A stretch of DNA of 36,922 nt from a virus. The first letter of the stretch is position 1, and every line of letters begins with the position of its first letter. This document shows, piece after piece, positions 29,573 to 36,598 of this stretch. The stretch is taken from positions 1 to 36,922 of the IMG/VR virus record IMGVR_UViG_3300025159_000228; one strand, given 5' to 3'. The translations under genes and the position numbers were made by a program. A model generated the notes under the pieces. That model was given only the letters and a program-made list of their open reading frames with translations. It was not told where the DNA came from and searched no databases.

Positions 29573-31263
29573 CGCGCGCTCCCGTTCGTTGCCTCGGGCC
29601 CCGGCGCCAGCTCCTTCAGGAACGGCGTGGCGCGGCCGGCCGCCGTCGCCGCGCGCTCCATGACGTCGAACTTCTGCAGATTGTCGGCGCGCTCCTGGCG
29701 CTGCGCCCGCGTCTGCGCGATCACCTCGTCGCTCTTGAGCTGGTCGCTCGGCAGGCCCGTGATCTCGGCGCGCGCGCGAATCATCTTGTCCGTGTCGAGC
29801 AGGTCCCACTCGTCCGCCGGCACCTTGGCCTTGCCCTCGGCGATGGTGAGCACCAGAGCCACCACCCGGTCCTGCGCCGCCAGCTCGATGGTGCGCTGCG
29901 CCCGGGCCAGCGGCCCCTCGTACTCGATGTCGATGTCGGCCGTGTCGCCCAGCTCGCGGAGCTCGTCGGGCAGCGGCAGGAGCGCGCCCGCGCGCGCCAT
30001 CAGGGCGAAGCAGCGCTGCACCAGCGGGTTCAGGAACTCCGACTCCAGGCGCCCCGTGGTGGGGCCCAGCAGGCGCTGCATCTGCTCCTGGAGCGCCAGC
30101 ACCTCGGTCGCCGTCATGTCGGGCTTCTCGTGCAGGATCAGCTGGTCGGTGAAGTAGATGGCGCGGATCGCCTGGCGCAGCTCGCTGAGCGTCAGCTGCG
30201 TCAGGTCAACTTTTTGCCCCGTGTTGATGAAGCCGAACGAGTCGGGAATCGAGCCCGCGGCGTTGATGACGTTGCGCCCGCCGGCCGTGAGGTCGAGGTC
30301 GCCGACCACGCTGTCATCGCGCTCGTAAGTCGGCGGGATCATCGCGAGCGGGGCGGCCTTCAGCACGATCTCCTTCGCCGCGTTCAGGGAGGCGACGTCG
30401 GGCAGCGCCGTGTGCGACGGGCCGCGCCCGTAGGTCTCGCCGCTCGACTTGGTCCAGCGTGGTGCCATATAGGAGAACTCCTCGTACCCGCTCTCCTCGA
30501 CCTTGCGCTTGGTCTCCGCGACGACGTAGCACGAGGCCCACGCCATGTTCCTGGCGCCGCGCTTGGCCTGGCCCGTGCGGTCATCGTAGATGCGCTCGGC
30601 ACGCGGATACACGGCATGCAGCAGCTCGACGGGGCGCTCCGGCTGCGTCGCGAGGCGGCGCACGAGCTCCTCGCCGATCGCCTCCTTCCACTTCGCGTAC
30701 ACGCTCCGCAGCGGCAGGCTGAACTTGCGGAACAGCGTATCGACGCGGTGGTCGGCATCCTCGCTGATCACGTAGGTGCCGCAGGCCGGGACGAGGAACC
30801 GGAAGCCGCCGAAGCCCCCTGACCGCGGCACGTCCTTCTCTTCCACGAGGAGCGCGCCCGTGCCGAACGCCACCAGATCGAGGTACATCTCGTGCACGCT
30901 CTGGTTGAACTCGCTCTGCCGCAGCGCCGCGTGGATGCGGCGCGCGCAATCCTCGAGCCAGTCCTGCACGGGCTTGAGGTCGTTCAACTCCGCTTGCCGC
31001 ATCTTCAACGACAGCCACGGCTGCGTCGCGGGCGTCATCGAGGCATGAATCGAGGCCGCGAGCAGGATCGCGCTGTGCGGCGCCGTGGCGTCGTAGAGCT
31101 TCGCCGTCTGCTTCTCGCCCTCGGCGCGCTGGACCAGGATGTTGCTCTTGTAGGGGATCACGTAGTCGGCGATGTCCTGCCAGACCGTGCGGGCCGTGGC
31201 CTGCTGGCCCCACAGCTCGTCCCAGCGCTTGAGCAGGCGGATCGCCGTGTCCTGCTGCGCCAT
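29569..31263 (-). CDS. Portal (head-tail connector) protein
   Basis: A 564-residue protein with the podovirus head-tail connector layout: N-terminal RWDELWGQQATARTVWQDIADYVIPYK, DATAPHSAILLAASIHASMTPATQPWLSL, then VHEMYLDLVAFGTGALLVEE, and the GRGPSHTALPDVASLNAAKEIVLKAA block, with TATEVLALQEQM and ESEFLNPLVQRCFALM near the stem/wing helices. It forms the dodecameric DNA gate at the capsid vertex. It begins 1 nt after the preceding small gene stop. Length fits the family. Confidence 0.9.
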   Translation of the reverse strand: MAQQDTAIRLLKRWDELWGQQATARTVWQDIADYVIPYKSNILVQRAEGEKQTAKLYDATAPHSAILLAASIHASMTPATQPWLSLKMRQAELNDLKPVQDWLEDCARRIHAALRQSEFNQSVHEMYLDLVAFGTGALLVEEKDVPRSGGFGGFRFLVPACGTYVISEDADHRVDTLFRKFSLPLRSVYAKWKEAIGEELVRRLATQPERPVELLHAVYPRAERIYDDRTGQAKRGARNMAWASCYVVAETKRKVEESGYEEFSYMAPRWTKSSGETYGRGPSHTALPDVASLNAAKEIVLKAAPLAMIPPTYERDDSVVGDLDLTAGGRNVINAAGSIPDSFGFINTGQKVDLTQLTLSELRQAIRAIYFTDQLILHEKPDMTATEVLALQEQMQRLLGPTTGRLESEFLNPLVQRCFALMARAGALLPLPDELRELGDTADIDIEYEGPLARAQRTIELAAQDRVVALVLTIAEGKAKVPADEWDLLDTDKMIRARAEITGLPSDQLKSDEVIAQTRAQRQERADNLQKFDVMERAATAAGRATPFLKELAPGPEATNGSAR

Positions 31264-31264
31264 G

Positions 31265-31522
31265 CTACGCCCCCAGCGTCTCCGCGCCCTGCGGGCCGGC
31301 CCCGCCCGCGGTCGGCGTCAGGAGGCGACGCTCCCCTGCGAGGATTTGCGACGAGCGCCCGCGGCGGCGCCGGATCGCGAGCCCGGCCCGCGCCTTCTCC
31401 TCCTGGATCTCGCGGTCGGACTTCGAGGGCGGAGGCGGAGACGGGGGAGGCGGTGACGGCACGCGGCCCCCGAAGGCGACGACCGGGAGGAGCAGGAGCC
31501 CGAGCAGCGTGAGGTCGATCAT
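31265..31522 (-). CDS. Small protein with signal-like N-terminus and portal-adjacent motif (85 aa)
   Basis: An 85-residue protein. Its first 16 residues are hydrophobic (LTLLGLLLLPVVAFGG), followed by a Pro/Ser run, a basic patch and a C-terminus RGRSSQILAGERRLLTP...GAETLGA. That basic G-R-S-S-x-I-L plus final L-G-A pattern occurs in small proteins encoded just before podovirus portal genes. The added hydrophobic leader is odd for a virion protein. It is coupled by ATGA to the preceding gene. Confidence 0.6.
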   Translation of the reverse strand: MIDLTLLGLLLLPVVAFGGRVPSPPPPSPPPPSKSDREIQEEKARAGLAIRRRRGRSSQILAGERRLLTPTAGGAGPQGAETLGA

Positions 31523-31809
31523 TCGCGCACCCCGAGGTCTTGCAGGACGCGCGCGCGGGCGGCGGGCGCCAGCGCGTCGAGCGCCTCGCGGTACACGCGC
31601 TCCCGCGCCTGCTGCTGCTCGGCGAGGGTGGGATTCACGAGGCCGTTGAGCACGTGGGCGCGCACCAGCTCGTCCACGGTGACGCCCGCATGCTGCGCCC
31701 GAGCCGCGAGCGCGCGGTCCTGGGCCGCGCTCGTCGTGACGGTGTAGGAGCCGGCCCACGCGGGCGCGGTGGCCAGCAGCAGGCCCGCGAACACCATCAG
31801 CGTTCTCAT
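31519..31809 (-). CDS. Exported small helical protein (96 aa)
   Basis: A 96-residue protein with a textbook signal peptide: MRTLMVFAGLLLATAPAWAGSYTV, with a signal peptidase I site after A-W-A. The mature part is helical and contains AAQDRALAARAQHAGVTVDELVRAHVLNGLV, a ribbon-helix-like pattern, and ends in a charged helix. Coupled by ATGA on both sides. It should reach the periplasm of the host or be a membrane-tethered factor; the role is unknown. Confidence 0.65.
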   Translation of the reverse strand: MRTLMVFAGLLLATAPAWAGSYTVTTSAAQDRALAARAQHAGVTVDELVRAHVLNGLVNPTLAEQQQARERVYREALDALAPAARARVLQDLGVRE

Positions 31810-32780
31810 GGAAAAACCTCCGTGACCAAATAAAAGACCATCGTGCCCTGGCTCAGATTCGTCGCCGCGCCGTCCCCGAGGTTGCCCGTACCGCTCGTGA
31901 TCCGGTACGTCACGGTCGTCGTCGAGGCCCAGGACATCAGCACGCCGTTGAACAGCGCGCCGTTCGCGGTGCGCGCGGCGGCGTTCAGGCTCGCGCCGAG
32001 CTCCGCGTCCGCATCGCCGAACTGCGCGGTCGCGGCGTCGAGGTCCATCGAGGCGAGCAACTCGGTCCCGCCCGCCGTCGTCCCGAGCGTGCCCGAGAGC
32101 GTCGCGGTCGTGCAGACGGCGGTGCAGGCGTAGGTCGTCGTGAGGTCCGCGATGACGGCCTTGAGGAACGTTTTGGCCGGGAGCGTAGCGATGGTGAGAT
32201 CGCATGTCGTCGCGGCGGCGACGCAGTTGGTGCGCAGCACGGTGACCTTGTAGATCACCGAGCGGACGTTCGCGGTCTCGTTGACCGTGACCCCTGTGCC
32301 GGAGCCCGCCGTGACCTTGCCGGCCTCGGCGTAGAGCGTGCCGGTGCTCCACGTCCCCAGCGTCGTCCCGTCTGTCGTGACCTTCGCGTGGCCGACGGCA
32401 TGGCGGGAGAGGCGAACGTCGTATGAACCGATCGACGCAATGGATGCCGCGTTACCCCAGAGCAGTTGCCCCGCAGCGACCAGGACCAACCCGGACGAGT
32501 TAAGCTCCAGCACATCGCTCCCGCCCGCGCTATAACTCGTATTCCCAGCTCCCGCCGCGGACTTGAACAATCCTGTCGTGGGAAAGTTCGTGAACGCCAG
32601 ACTCGGCGCCGCCTTCGAGCCGTTAGGGAGGAGGAGTGGACCTTGCGTGATCGTCAGCTTCGGCAGACTCGCCCGCGCCCAGATCGCCACGTCGCTGAAC
32701 GTCGAGGCGGGCGTCAGCGCGAGCCCGAGCAGCACGACCGCGAGCAGCGCGAGCGTGAGGCGCTTCACTGGCTCACGCAT
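31806..32780 (-). CDS. Fibre-like beta-rich protein with signal-like N-terminus
   Basis: A 324-residue protein. It starts with basic residues and a hydrophobic stretch (LTLALLAVVLLGLALTPAS), resembling a signal peptide, then Thr/Ser/Ala/Gly-rich beta sequence. It carries the fibre-type repeat GNTSYSAGGSDVLELNSSGLVL, which resembles the motifs of tail fibre shafts. The C-terminal half repeats strands with Asn, Thr and Asp. It could be a virion fibre, or an exported protein displayed on the host surface. It overlaps the upstream gene by 16 nt and the downstream by ATGA. Confidence 0.6.
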   Translation of the reverse strand: MREPVKRLTLALLAVVLLGLALTPASTFSDVAIWARASLPKLTITQGPLLLPNGSKAAPSLAFTNFPTTGLFKSAAGAGNTSYSAGGSDVLELNSSGLVLVAAGQLLWGNAASIASIGSYDVRLSRHAVGHAKVTTDGTTLGTWSTGTLYAEAGKVTAGSGTGVTVNETANVRSVIYKVTVLRTNCVAAATTCDLTIATLPAKTFLKAVIADLTTTYACTAVCTTATLSGTLGTTAGGTELLASMDLDAATAQFGDADAELGASLNAAARTANGALFNGVLMSWASTTTVTYRITSGTGNLGDGAATNLSQGTMVFYLVTEVFP

Positions 32781-33106
32781 TGCACTTTCACGTTGGTGTC
32801 CGCGCTCTGGCGGATGAAGCGCGCCTTGCTGGCGGGGCGCACATAGGCGAAGTCGCCCGCGTTGAGCGCGAAGTCGTTGCTGTCAGGCGTCGCCGTCGGC
32901 GAGTGCAGGCTCAGGTAGACGCCGTTATCCACAACGTAGAACAGCGCGCCATCTCGGTTGCCGTCGCCGCAGAGGTCCGCGGTGACCCCCAGCGCCGTGG
33001 TGCTCACGGTCAAGCTCTCCTCGCTCGACGTCGGGACGCCCGGCGTGGCGATCTGCGCCCCCGCGGGCGCCGCGAGCAGCAGCAGCAGGACGATCAGTCG
33101 GCTCAT
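32765..33106 (-). CDS. Exported small beta-rich protein (113 aa)
   Basis: A 113-residue protein with a clear signal peptide (MSRLIVLLLLLAAPAGAQ, cleavage likely after A-G-A). The mature part is beta-rich, with NGVYLSLHSPTATPDSNDFALNAGDFAYVRP and two Cys (one in VTADLCGDGN and one near the end) that could form a disulphide in the periplasm. Coupled by ATGA to the conserved small gene upstream. It precedes the fibre-like gene. Whether it is a virion or host-envelope protein is unknown. Confidence 0.65.
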   Translation of the reverse strand: MSRLIVLLLLLAAPAGAQIATPGVPTSSEESLTVSTTALGVTADLCGDGNRDGALFYVVDNGVYLSLHSPTATPDSNDFALNAGDFAYVRPASKARFIRQSADTNVKVQCVSQ

Positions 33107-33264
33107 CGCTCCCCCCGCAGGATCGCGCCCTTGCGCGGTGTCTGGACGTGCGTGTAGTCCGCGAGCTGCGCCATGCTCATCCCCGTCTTCGTGCGTTTGC
33201 CGTGCTTCGCCCTCGTCATCTCGGCCATCATGAAGCGGCGCTGGCGCTCACTGACGGATGGCAT
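33103..33264 (-). CDS. Small conserved phage protein with SERQRRFM motif (53 aa)
   Basis: A 53-residue ORF that lies partly inside the 3' end of the gene before it (17-nt overlap). The sequence MPSVSERQRRFMMAEMTRAKHG... TKTGMSMAQLADY fits a recurrent phage protein pattern (S-x-x-Q-R-R-F-M plus R-A-K-x-G-K and a Gly-Met-Ser-x-x-Q-L end). I chose ATG 33264, with GAGG 9 nt upstream; ATG 33270 is too close to the RBS. Function unknown; usually encoded near terminase or portal. Confidence 0.7.
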   Translation of the reverse strand: MPSVSERQRRFMMAEMTRAKHGKRTKTGMSMAQLADYTHVQTPRKGAILRGER

Positions 33265-33403
33265 CAGCATGATCCTCGGCGAGCACAGCGCCGTAGAAGA
33301 TCCTCACCGAATCATAATCACGGTCGAGAATCCACTCGGGTTGATTCTGCAACCAGCGGAGATATGCCTGCGGCGGATTGCCGCTTGGCCATCGCGTGTT
33401 CAT
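33248..33403 (-). CDS. Small hypothetical protein after TerL (51 aa)
   Basis: A 51-residue ORF starting 2 nt after the terminase large subunit stop, with GGGAGG 7-8 nt upstream of its ATG inside the terL end. Begins MNTRWPSGNPPQAYLRWLQNQPEW and is Trp/Arg-rich with a C-terminal acidic-to-basic change. No family recognised. Its end overlaps the next gene by 17 nt. Confidence 0.6.
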   Translation of the reverse strand: MNTRWPSGNPPQAYLRWLQNQPEWILDRDYDSVRIFYGAVLAEDHADAIRQ

Positions 33404-33405
33404 GT

Positions 33406-34773
33406 TCAGCGCCTCCCGTGCAGGTGTTCGTACACGTCGAAGCTCGTCTTCGCGGGCTTCGGACGCGGCCGGCTCACGCCGTCTTGCATCGCCCACGCCG
33501 CAGTGCGTGAGGGCTGCTCGTCGCGCACCGTGATCGCGAGGTAGCGGAAGGCGTCGGCGCCGTGCGAGGCCCAGTCGTGGAGGGGCTTGTCCTTCCAGTC
33601 CTGGCGCTTGTCGTCCCACTCCTGGCGGTACTGCGCGAGCGCGTCGATCAGGCGCGCGCACTTCGTCTCGTCGAACCAGCAGCGGGCGAAGAGGCGGCGC
33701 GCCTGGGCGATCGAGGCCAGCACGTCGGCCTGCCCGAGCACGGTCACGGGGCGCAAGCCGAGCTGCTGCGCCTGCTGCGCGAGCGTGCGCCCCTCGGCCG
33801 CTTGCTGCGCGTGGCCTGCGTCGTGCGGCAGGTGATGGCGCCCGTAGAGGTACGGCCGGCGCGCCAGTTCGCGCACGTAGTACTCGATGCCCTCGAGCGA
33901 GGACTCCACGTAGTCGATCACGTGCAACTCGCGCCCGAGCTGCTGCACGAAGATGATCGCCGTGGCATCGCTCCACCCGAGGTCCCAGAACGTGTTGACG
34001 GGCACCGCGGGCTCCCACGACACGCTCTTGATGCGCCCCTCGGCGCGCGCCGCTTCGAGCTGCCGGGCGAAGTAGGCGCCCTTGAGCGCGGCTTCCCACG
34101 AGCACTCGTACTCCTGCGCGAACTCGTCGGGGCCGATCTGCGTGCGCGCCAACTCCACCTCGGCGTGCGCCGCCTCGCCCTCGAGATTGCCGATCACGCC
34201 GCTGTCCGAGAAGCGATACGTCGTGCAGTACCACTCCGGATCGCGGTGGCGCGCGTGGTACAGCGTGTGGAAGTGGTTGCGCCCCTTCGGGGTGCCGATG
34301 AAGAGCGCGAAGCCGCGCTTGGCCGCGAGGGCGGGGCGCACGACCTGATCCCACGCCGCCGGGTCCATCTGCGCGTACTCGTCGAGCACCACGCCGTCCA
34401 GATGCATGCCGCGGAGCGCATCGTAGTCGTCGGCGCCGAGGAGCTTGACGAACGCGCCGTTCGGAAAGTCCGCGCGCAACTCGCTCTCGTTCACCCGCAC
34501 GGGCGGCGCAGGCACGGCGAGCTTGAGCGTCTTCCAGCTCGCGGCCTTCGCCTGCTTGTAGAACGGCGCCATGTAGGCGTACTCGCCCTGCGGCTTCTCG
34601 GTCGCGGCCTTGACGAGGAGATTCACGGCGAGGGTGGTCTTGCCGAGTCCTCGGTGGCAGACCAGGACGGAAAACCGTTTCCGGGCGAGCCGGTCGAGGA
34701 GATAGCGCTGGGCGCCGTTGGGTCGAAATCGGACAGGCTGCGCGGCGGCGTCGGCGTCGCGCTCAGGTCCCAC
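33406..34773 (-). CDS. terL: Terminase large subunit
   Basis: A 455-residue protein with the ATPase plus nuclease architecture. RFRPNGAQRYLLD precedes the Walker A-like CHRGLGKTT (39-47); Walker B and catalytic residue are VVLDEYAQMD (128-137). The C-terminal RNase H-like nuclease has NTFWDLGWSDATAI, YVESSLEGIEYY and HGADAFRYL, with its metal-binding aspartates. It drives DNA packaging into the prohead. I start it at GTG 34773 because no ATG lies nearer to the conserved N-terminus; the frame opens further upstream, overlapping the TerS frame. RGLGKTT instead of the usual G-x-x-x-x-G-K-T is normal for this group. Confidence 0.88.
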   Translation of the reverse strand: MGPERDADAAAQPVRFRPNGAQRYLLDRLARKRFSVLVCHRGLGKTTLAVNLLVKAATEKPQGEYAYMAPFYKQAKAASWKTLKLAVPAPPVRVNESELRADFPNGAFVKLLGADDYDALRGMHLDGVVLDEYAQMDPAAWDQVVRPALAAKRGFALFIGTPKGRNHFHTLYHARHRDPEWYCTTYRFSDSGVIGNLEGEAAHAEVELARTQIGPDEFAQEYECSWEAALKGAYFARQLEAARAEGRIKSVSWEPAVPVNTFWDLGWSDATAIIFVQQLGRELHVIDYVESSLEGIEYYVRELARRPYLYGRHHLPHDAGHAQQAAEGRTLAQQAQQLGLRPVTVLGQADVLASIAQARRLFARCWFDETKCARLIDALAQYRQEWDDKRQDWKDKPLHDWASHGADAFRYLAITVRDEQPSRTAAWAMQDGVSRPRPKPAKTSFDVYEHLHGRR

Positions 34774-35000
34774 ACGATCAGCGTCGGCCCCTGCGTCGTG
34801 ATCTGCACGCTGTCCTTCGGCACCGGGTCCGTGCGCTTCAGAACCTGCTCGGTGGCCCATTGCGCTTTCGCGTCATTCCGTGAATGCAGCCACGTCTCGA
34901 GATTTTCCGTTGCGCGCACGCGCATGCGTTTCCAGCGAGTCCCGATCGGGTCGAGCATTTCTTCGCGCGTCGGCACGAGCGCTCGCGGAGAGGACGCCAT
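34623..35000 (-). CDS. terS: Terminase small subunit candidate
   Basis: A 125-residue ORF immediately before the terminase large gene, in the usual place of TerS. It has RATENLETWLHSRNDAKAQWATEQVLKRTDPVPKDSVQITTQGP: two helices, then the D-P-V-P-K-x-x-V linker seen before the TerS C-terminal segment. The 3' 150 nt overlap the terL start in another frame and encode a Ser/Pro-rich tail, so the real protein could be shorter. I chose ATG 35000 over the TTG near 35039. A 14-nt repeat array lies between it and the upstream gene and may be its binding site. TerS is divergent, so this rests on position and linker pattern. Confidence 0.6.
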   Translation of the reverse strand: MASSPRALVPTREEMLDPIGTRWKRMRVRATENLETWLHSRNDAKAQWATEQVLKRTDPVPKDSVQITTQGPTLIVWDLSATPTPPRSLSDFDPTAPSAISSTGSPGNGFPSWSATEDSARPPSP

Positions 35001-35030
35001 ACACGACGCACACGTAGCGCGCGCCGGCAA

Positions 35031-35086
35031 CAGCGTCAAGAGCGAGGCGTCAACAGGCAGGCGTCAACAGCGAGCGATCAACACTC
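35031..35086. repeat. Four tandem 14-nt direct repeats before terS
   Basis: Units at 35031-35044, 35045-35058, 35059-35072 and 35073-35086 align end to end on the + strand; the common core is GTCAA(C/G)A with flanking purine-rich ends, and units 2 and 3 share the 12-mer AGGCGTCAACAG. They fill most of the gap between the small HTH gene and terS. The regular 14-nt spacing points to a protein-binding iteron: packaging (pac/cos) site bound by TerS, or a replication/partition origin. Confidence 0.75.
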
Positions 35087-35345
35087 AGGGGCGGAAAAAA
35101 AACACGCGCTCCAGCAGGGCCGCGTAATCCTGTCGGATGAGCCGATAGCGGCGCGCGGCATTGACTCGGTGGGTCATGACTTGGTCCGGATGCGGCGCTC
35201 GCCCTTCGCGGCGCGCCCGCATGGCCCACTTGCGCACGGTCTGCTCCTTGCGCCCCCAGAGCCGCGCGAGGTCGGCATACGTGTACCACACGTGCGGAGC
35301 GGCGGGCAGGCGGAAGCTCACGGCCAGGATACAGGTGTCGCTCAC
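35085..35345 (-). CDS. Small HTH DNA-binding protein
   Basis: An 86-residue protein with one helix-turn-helix region: YTYADLARLWGRKEQTVRKWAMRARREG, similar to MerR/excisionase-type winged helices, followed by a basic helix. It is coupled by GTGA to the gene before it and ends at the start of the 14-nt repeats, so it or TerS may bind these. It could regulate the virion operon or participate in packaging. A candidate terminase-related or early regulator; no closer identity. Confidence 0.6.
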   Translation of the reverse strand: MSDTCILAVSFRLPAAPHVWYTYADLARLWGRKEQTVRKWAMRARREGRAPHPDQVMTHRVNAARRYRLIRQDYAALLERVFFFRP

Positions 35346-35947
35346 GACGGCGGCTGCAGTCCTGCCGTGCGCAAGAGATTGAGCGCGGCGCGCTTCTTCG
35401 CCTCATGCTGCTCGAGCGCCGCCGCCGCATCCAATGCGGCGGGCGGCGGCGCGTTCCTATCTAGGTTCTCTTCGAGAATCTTCTTTATGGGATTGGGAGG
35501 GGAGGGGGGCATACCAGAGGGGGTAGCACGTGCTTTAGCATCTGCCATAGCTTTTGCTATGCCACCTGCTTGACCTGCCTTTGCTTTCTTTTCACGGAGT
35601 TCCTTGAGTTGGGCCTTGCTTGGGTTGTATTCGAGAAAGTCGTGGACGACATATCCGCGCCGGTTTTTTTCTAGCAAACCGCTAGCACACAAGGCGTCGA
35701 TGAGCAGCGAGGCGTCGATGTCGTCGCCCACTTCGAAGAGGCCAGGCACCCCCCCGGTGGCCACACCGATGTGCTGGAACGGCCAGAGACGCTTCAGTTG
35801 TTCCCGGGAGATGTGCCCATCAGTCAGATAGCGCATGCAGTAGCACGTCGCGGAAAACCAGAGCCACCCGGCCAGTGGCGCCAGATTGCCGAGTTGCGTG
35901 AACTTCGGATGATCCGGCGTCAGGTCCTCAAAACGAACCCATGTCAC
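35342..35947 (-). CDS. Winged-helix-like phage protein, replication initiator/DnaD-like candidate
   Basis: A 201-residue protein. The first 110 residues look like a winged-helix pair (RFEDLTPDHPKFTQLG, LSREQ-type helix in HISREQLKRLWPF, then SLLIDALCASGLLEKNRRGYVVHDFLEYNPSKAQLKELREKKAKAGQAGG). The VHDFLEYNPS segment followed by a basic helix is common to phage replisome organiser/DnaD-like proteins. The rest is a Pro/Ala linker and a C-terminal helix (EQHEAKKRAALNLLRTAG). GTG 35947 is chosen because of the RBS AGGTGGA directly upstream, part of a hairpin; the frame opens earlier. First gene of the leftward operon. Confidence 0.65.
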   Translation of the reverse strand: MTWVRFEDLTPDHPKFTQLGNLAPLAGWLWFSATCYCMRYLTDGHISREQLKRLWPFQHIGVATGGVPGLFEVGDDIDASLLIDALCASGLLEKNRRGYVVHDFLEYNPSKAQLKELREKKAKAGQAGGIAKAMADAKARATPSGMPPSPPNPIKKILEENLDRNAPPPAALDAAAALEQHEAKKRAALNLLRTAGLQPPS

Positions 35948-36095
35948 TGCTCCACCTCCCCTAAGGTGGAGGGCGACGCCCGTGTAGGGGCACGAGCGCC
36001 GCCCTCGAGCGCACTGCACCGTCCCGCAGGAGGACGCGCCGAGTCTCGCATGATCGTGGTTGCGCGCGCAAGCGGAATGTGCTACCCGAAGGCTC
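35948..36095. promoter_or_regulatory. Divergent intergenic region between virion operon and lysis-like cassette
   Basis: The only divergent gap in the window. Beside the hairpin at 35951-35970 it holds a perfect 12-bp palindrome, TTGCGCGCGCAA (36060-36071), 24 nt before the ATG at 36096, a possible operator. Promoters for both directions must lie near here, but no strong -35/-10 pair could be identified by eye. Confidence 0.5.
35951..35970 (-). promoter_or_regulatory. Hairpin sequestering the ribosome site of the DnaD-like gene
   Basis: A perfect 7-bp inverted repeat with a 6-nt loop (TCCACCT and AGGTGGA) lies 3 nt before the GTG start. In the transcript the 3' arm is the Shine-Dalgarno AGGTGGA itself, so the hairpin would mask it. 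This suggests translational control of the operon's first gene. No U-run follows, arguing against a terminator. Confidence 0.6.
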
Positions 36096-36422
36096 ATGGC
36101 GTTCCACTTCAAGCCTGAAGTCGGAATGAGCGCGGGCCTAGCCGCCGCGGTGCTCGTCCAGGTCGCGACCGAGGTCTTCGACCGCTACCACGCCGAGTGC
36201 TGGCTGACGAGCGCCAACGACGGCACGCACCGCGCCGACTCGTTCCACTATCGCGATCTGGCGTGGGACCTCCGCACGCAGCACCTGAAGCCACTCGACA
36301 AGCGCACCTTAGTGCGCGAGCTGCGCCAGCGCCTCCTGCCGCAGTTCGAGGTCATCTTCGAGGACGAGGGTGGTCCGAACGAGCACGTGCACGTGGAGTA
36401 TGACACCGGGAGGCTCCCATGA
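36096..36422 (+). CDS. M15-type zinc peptidase, endolysin candidate
   Basis: A 108-residue protein with the Zn-binding pattern of small phage M15 peptidases: DGTHRADSFHYRDLAWDLRT (H-x(6)-D, two zinc ligands) and NEHVHVEYD (second His pair) near the C-terminus. M15 enzymes cut the peptide stem of peptidoglycan. A plausible endolysin, as it stands first in a cassette followed by a holin-like and a lipoprotein gene; a virion-borne hydrolase is the alternative. The short length (108) is at the lower limit for the family. Weak RBS (AAGG) 4 nt before ATG. Confidence 0.72.
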   Translation: MAFHFKPEVGMSAGLAAAVLVQVATEVFDRYHAECWLTSANDGTHRADSFHYRDLAWDLRTQHLKPLDKRTLVRELRQRLLPQFEVIFEDEGGPNEHVHVEYDTGRLP

Positions 36423-36598
36423 TCGACGCGCTCGAAAAGGCGACCCGACCGTTGGTCACCCTCGCCCTGACGGCCGCCCTGATCTACGGCTTCCTGCTCG
36501 ACAAGGTGGGCGCCGAGGCGTTCCTCGGGATCGTCGGCGGCGTCATCGGTTTCTGGTTCAGCCAGCGCCAGCTGGCCAAGGAGGCGCCCAAGCCATGA
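36419..36598 (+). CDS. Small two-helix membrane protein, holin candidate
   Basis: A 59-residue protein overlapping the peptidase gene by ATGA. Two hydrophobic segments (residues 12-29 and 34-47: LVTLALTAALIYGFLLDKV and AFLGIVGGVIGFWFSQR) with a basic C-terminus give a holin-like topology. The GGVIGFWF-S-x-R ending is common in small phage membrane proteins placed beside lysis genes. ATGA overlap to the lipoprotein gene supports a lysis operon. Confidence 0.65.
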   Translation: MIDALEKATRPLVTLALTAALIYGFLLDKVGAEAFLGIVGGVIGFWFSQRQLAKEAPKP

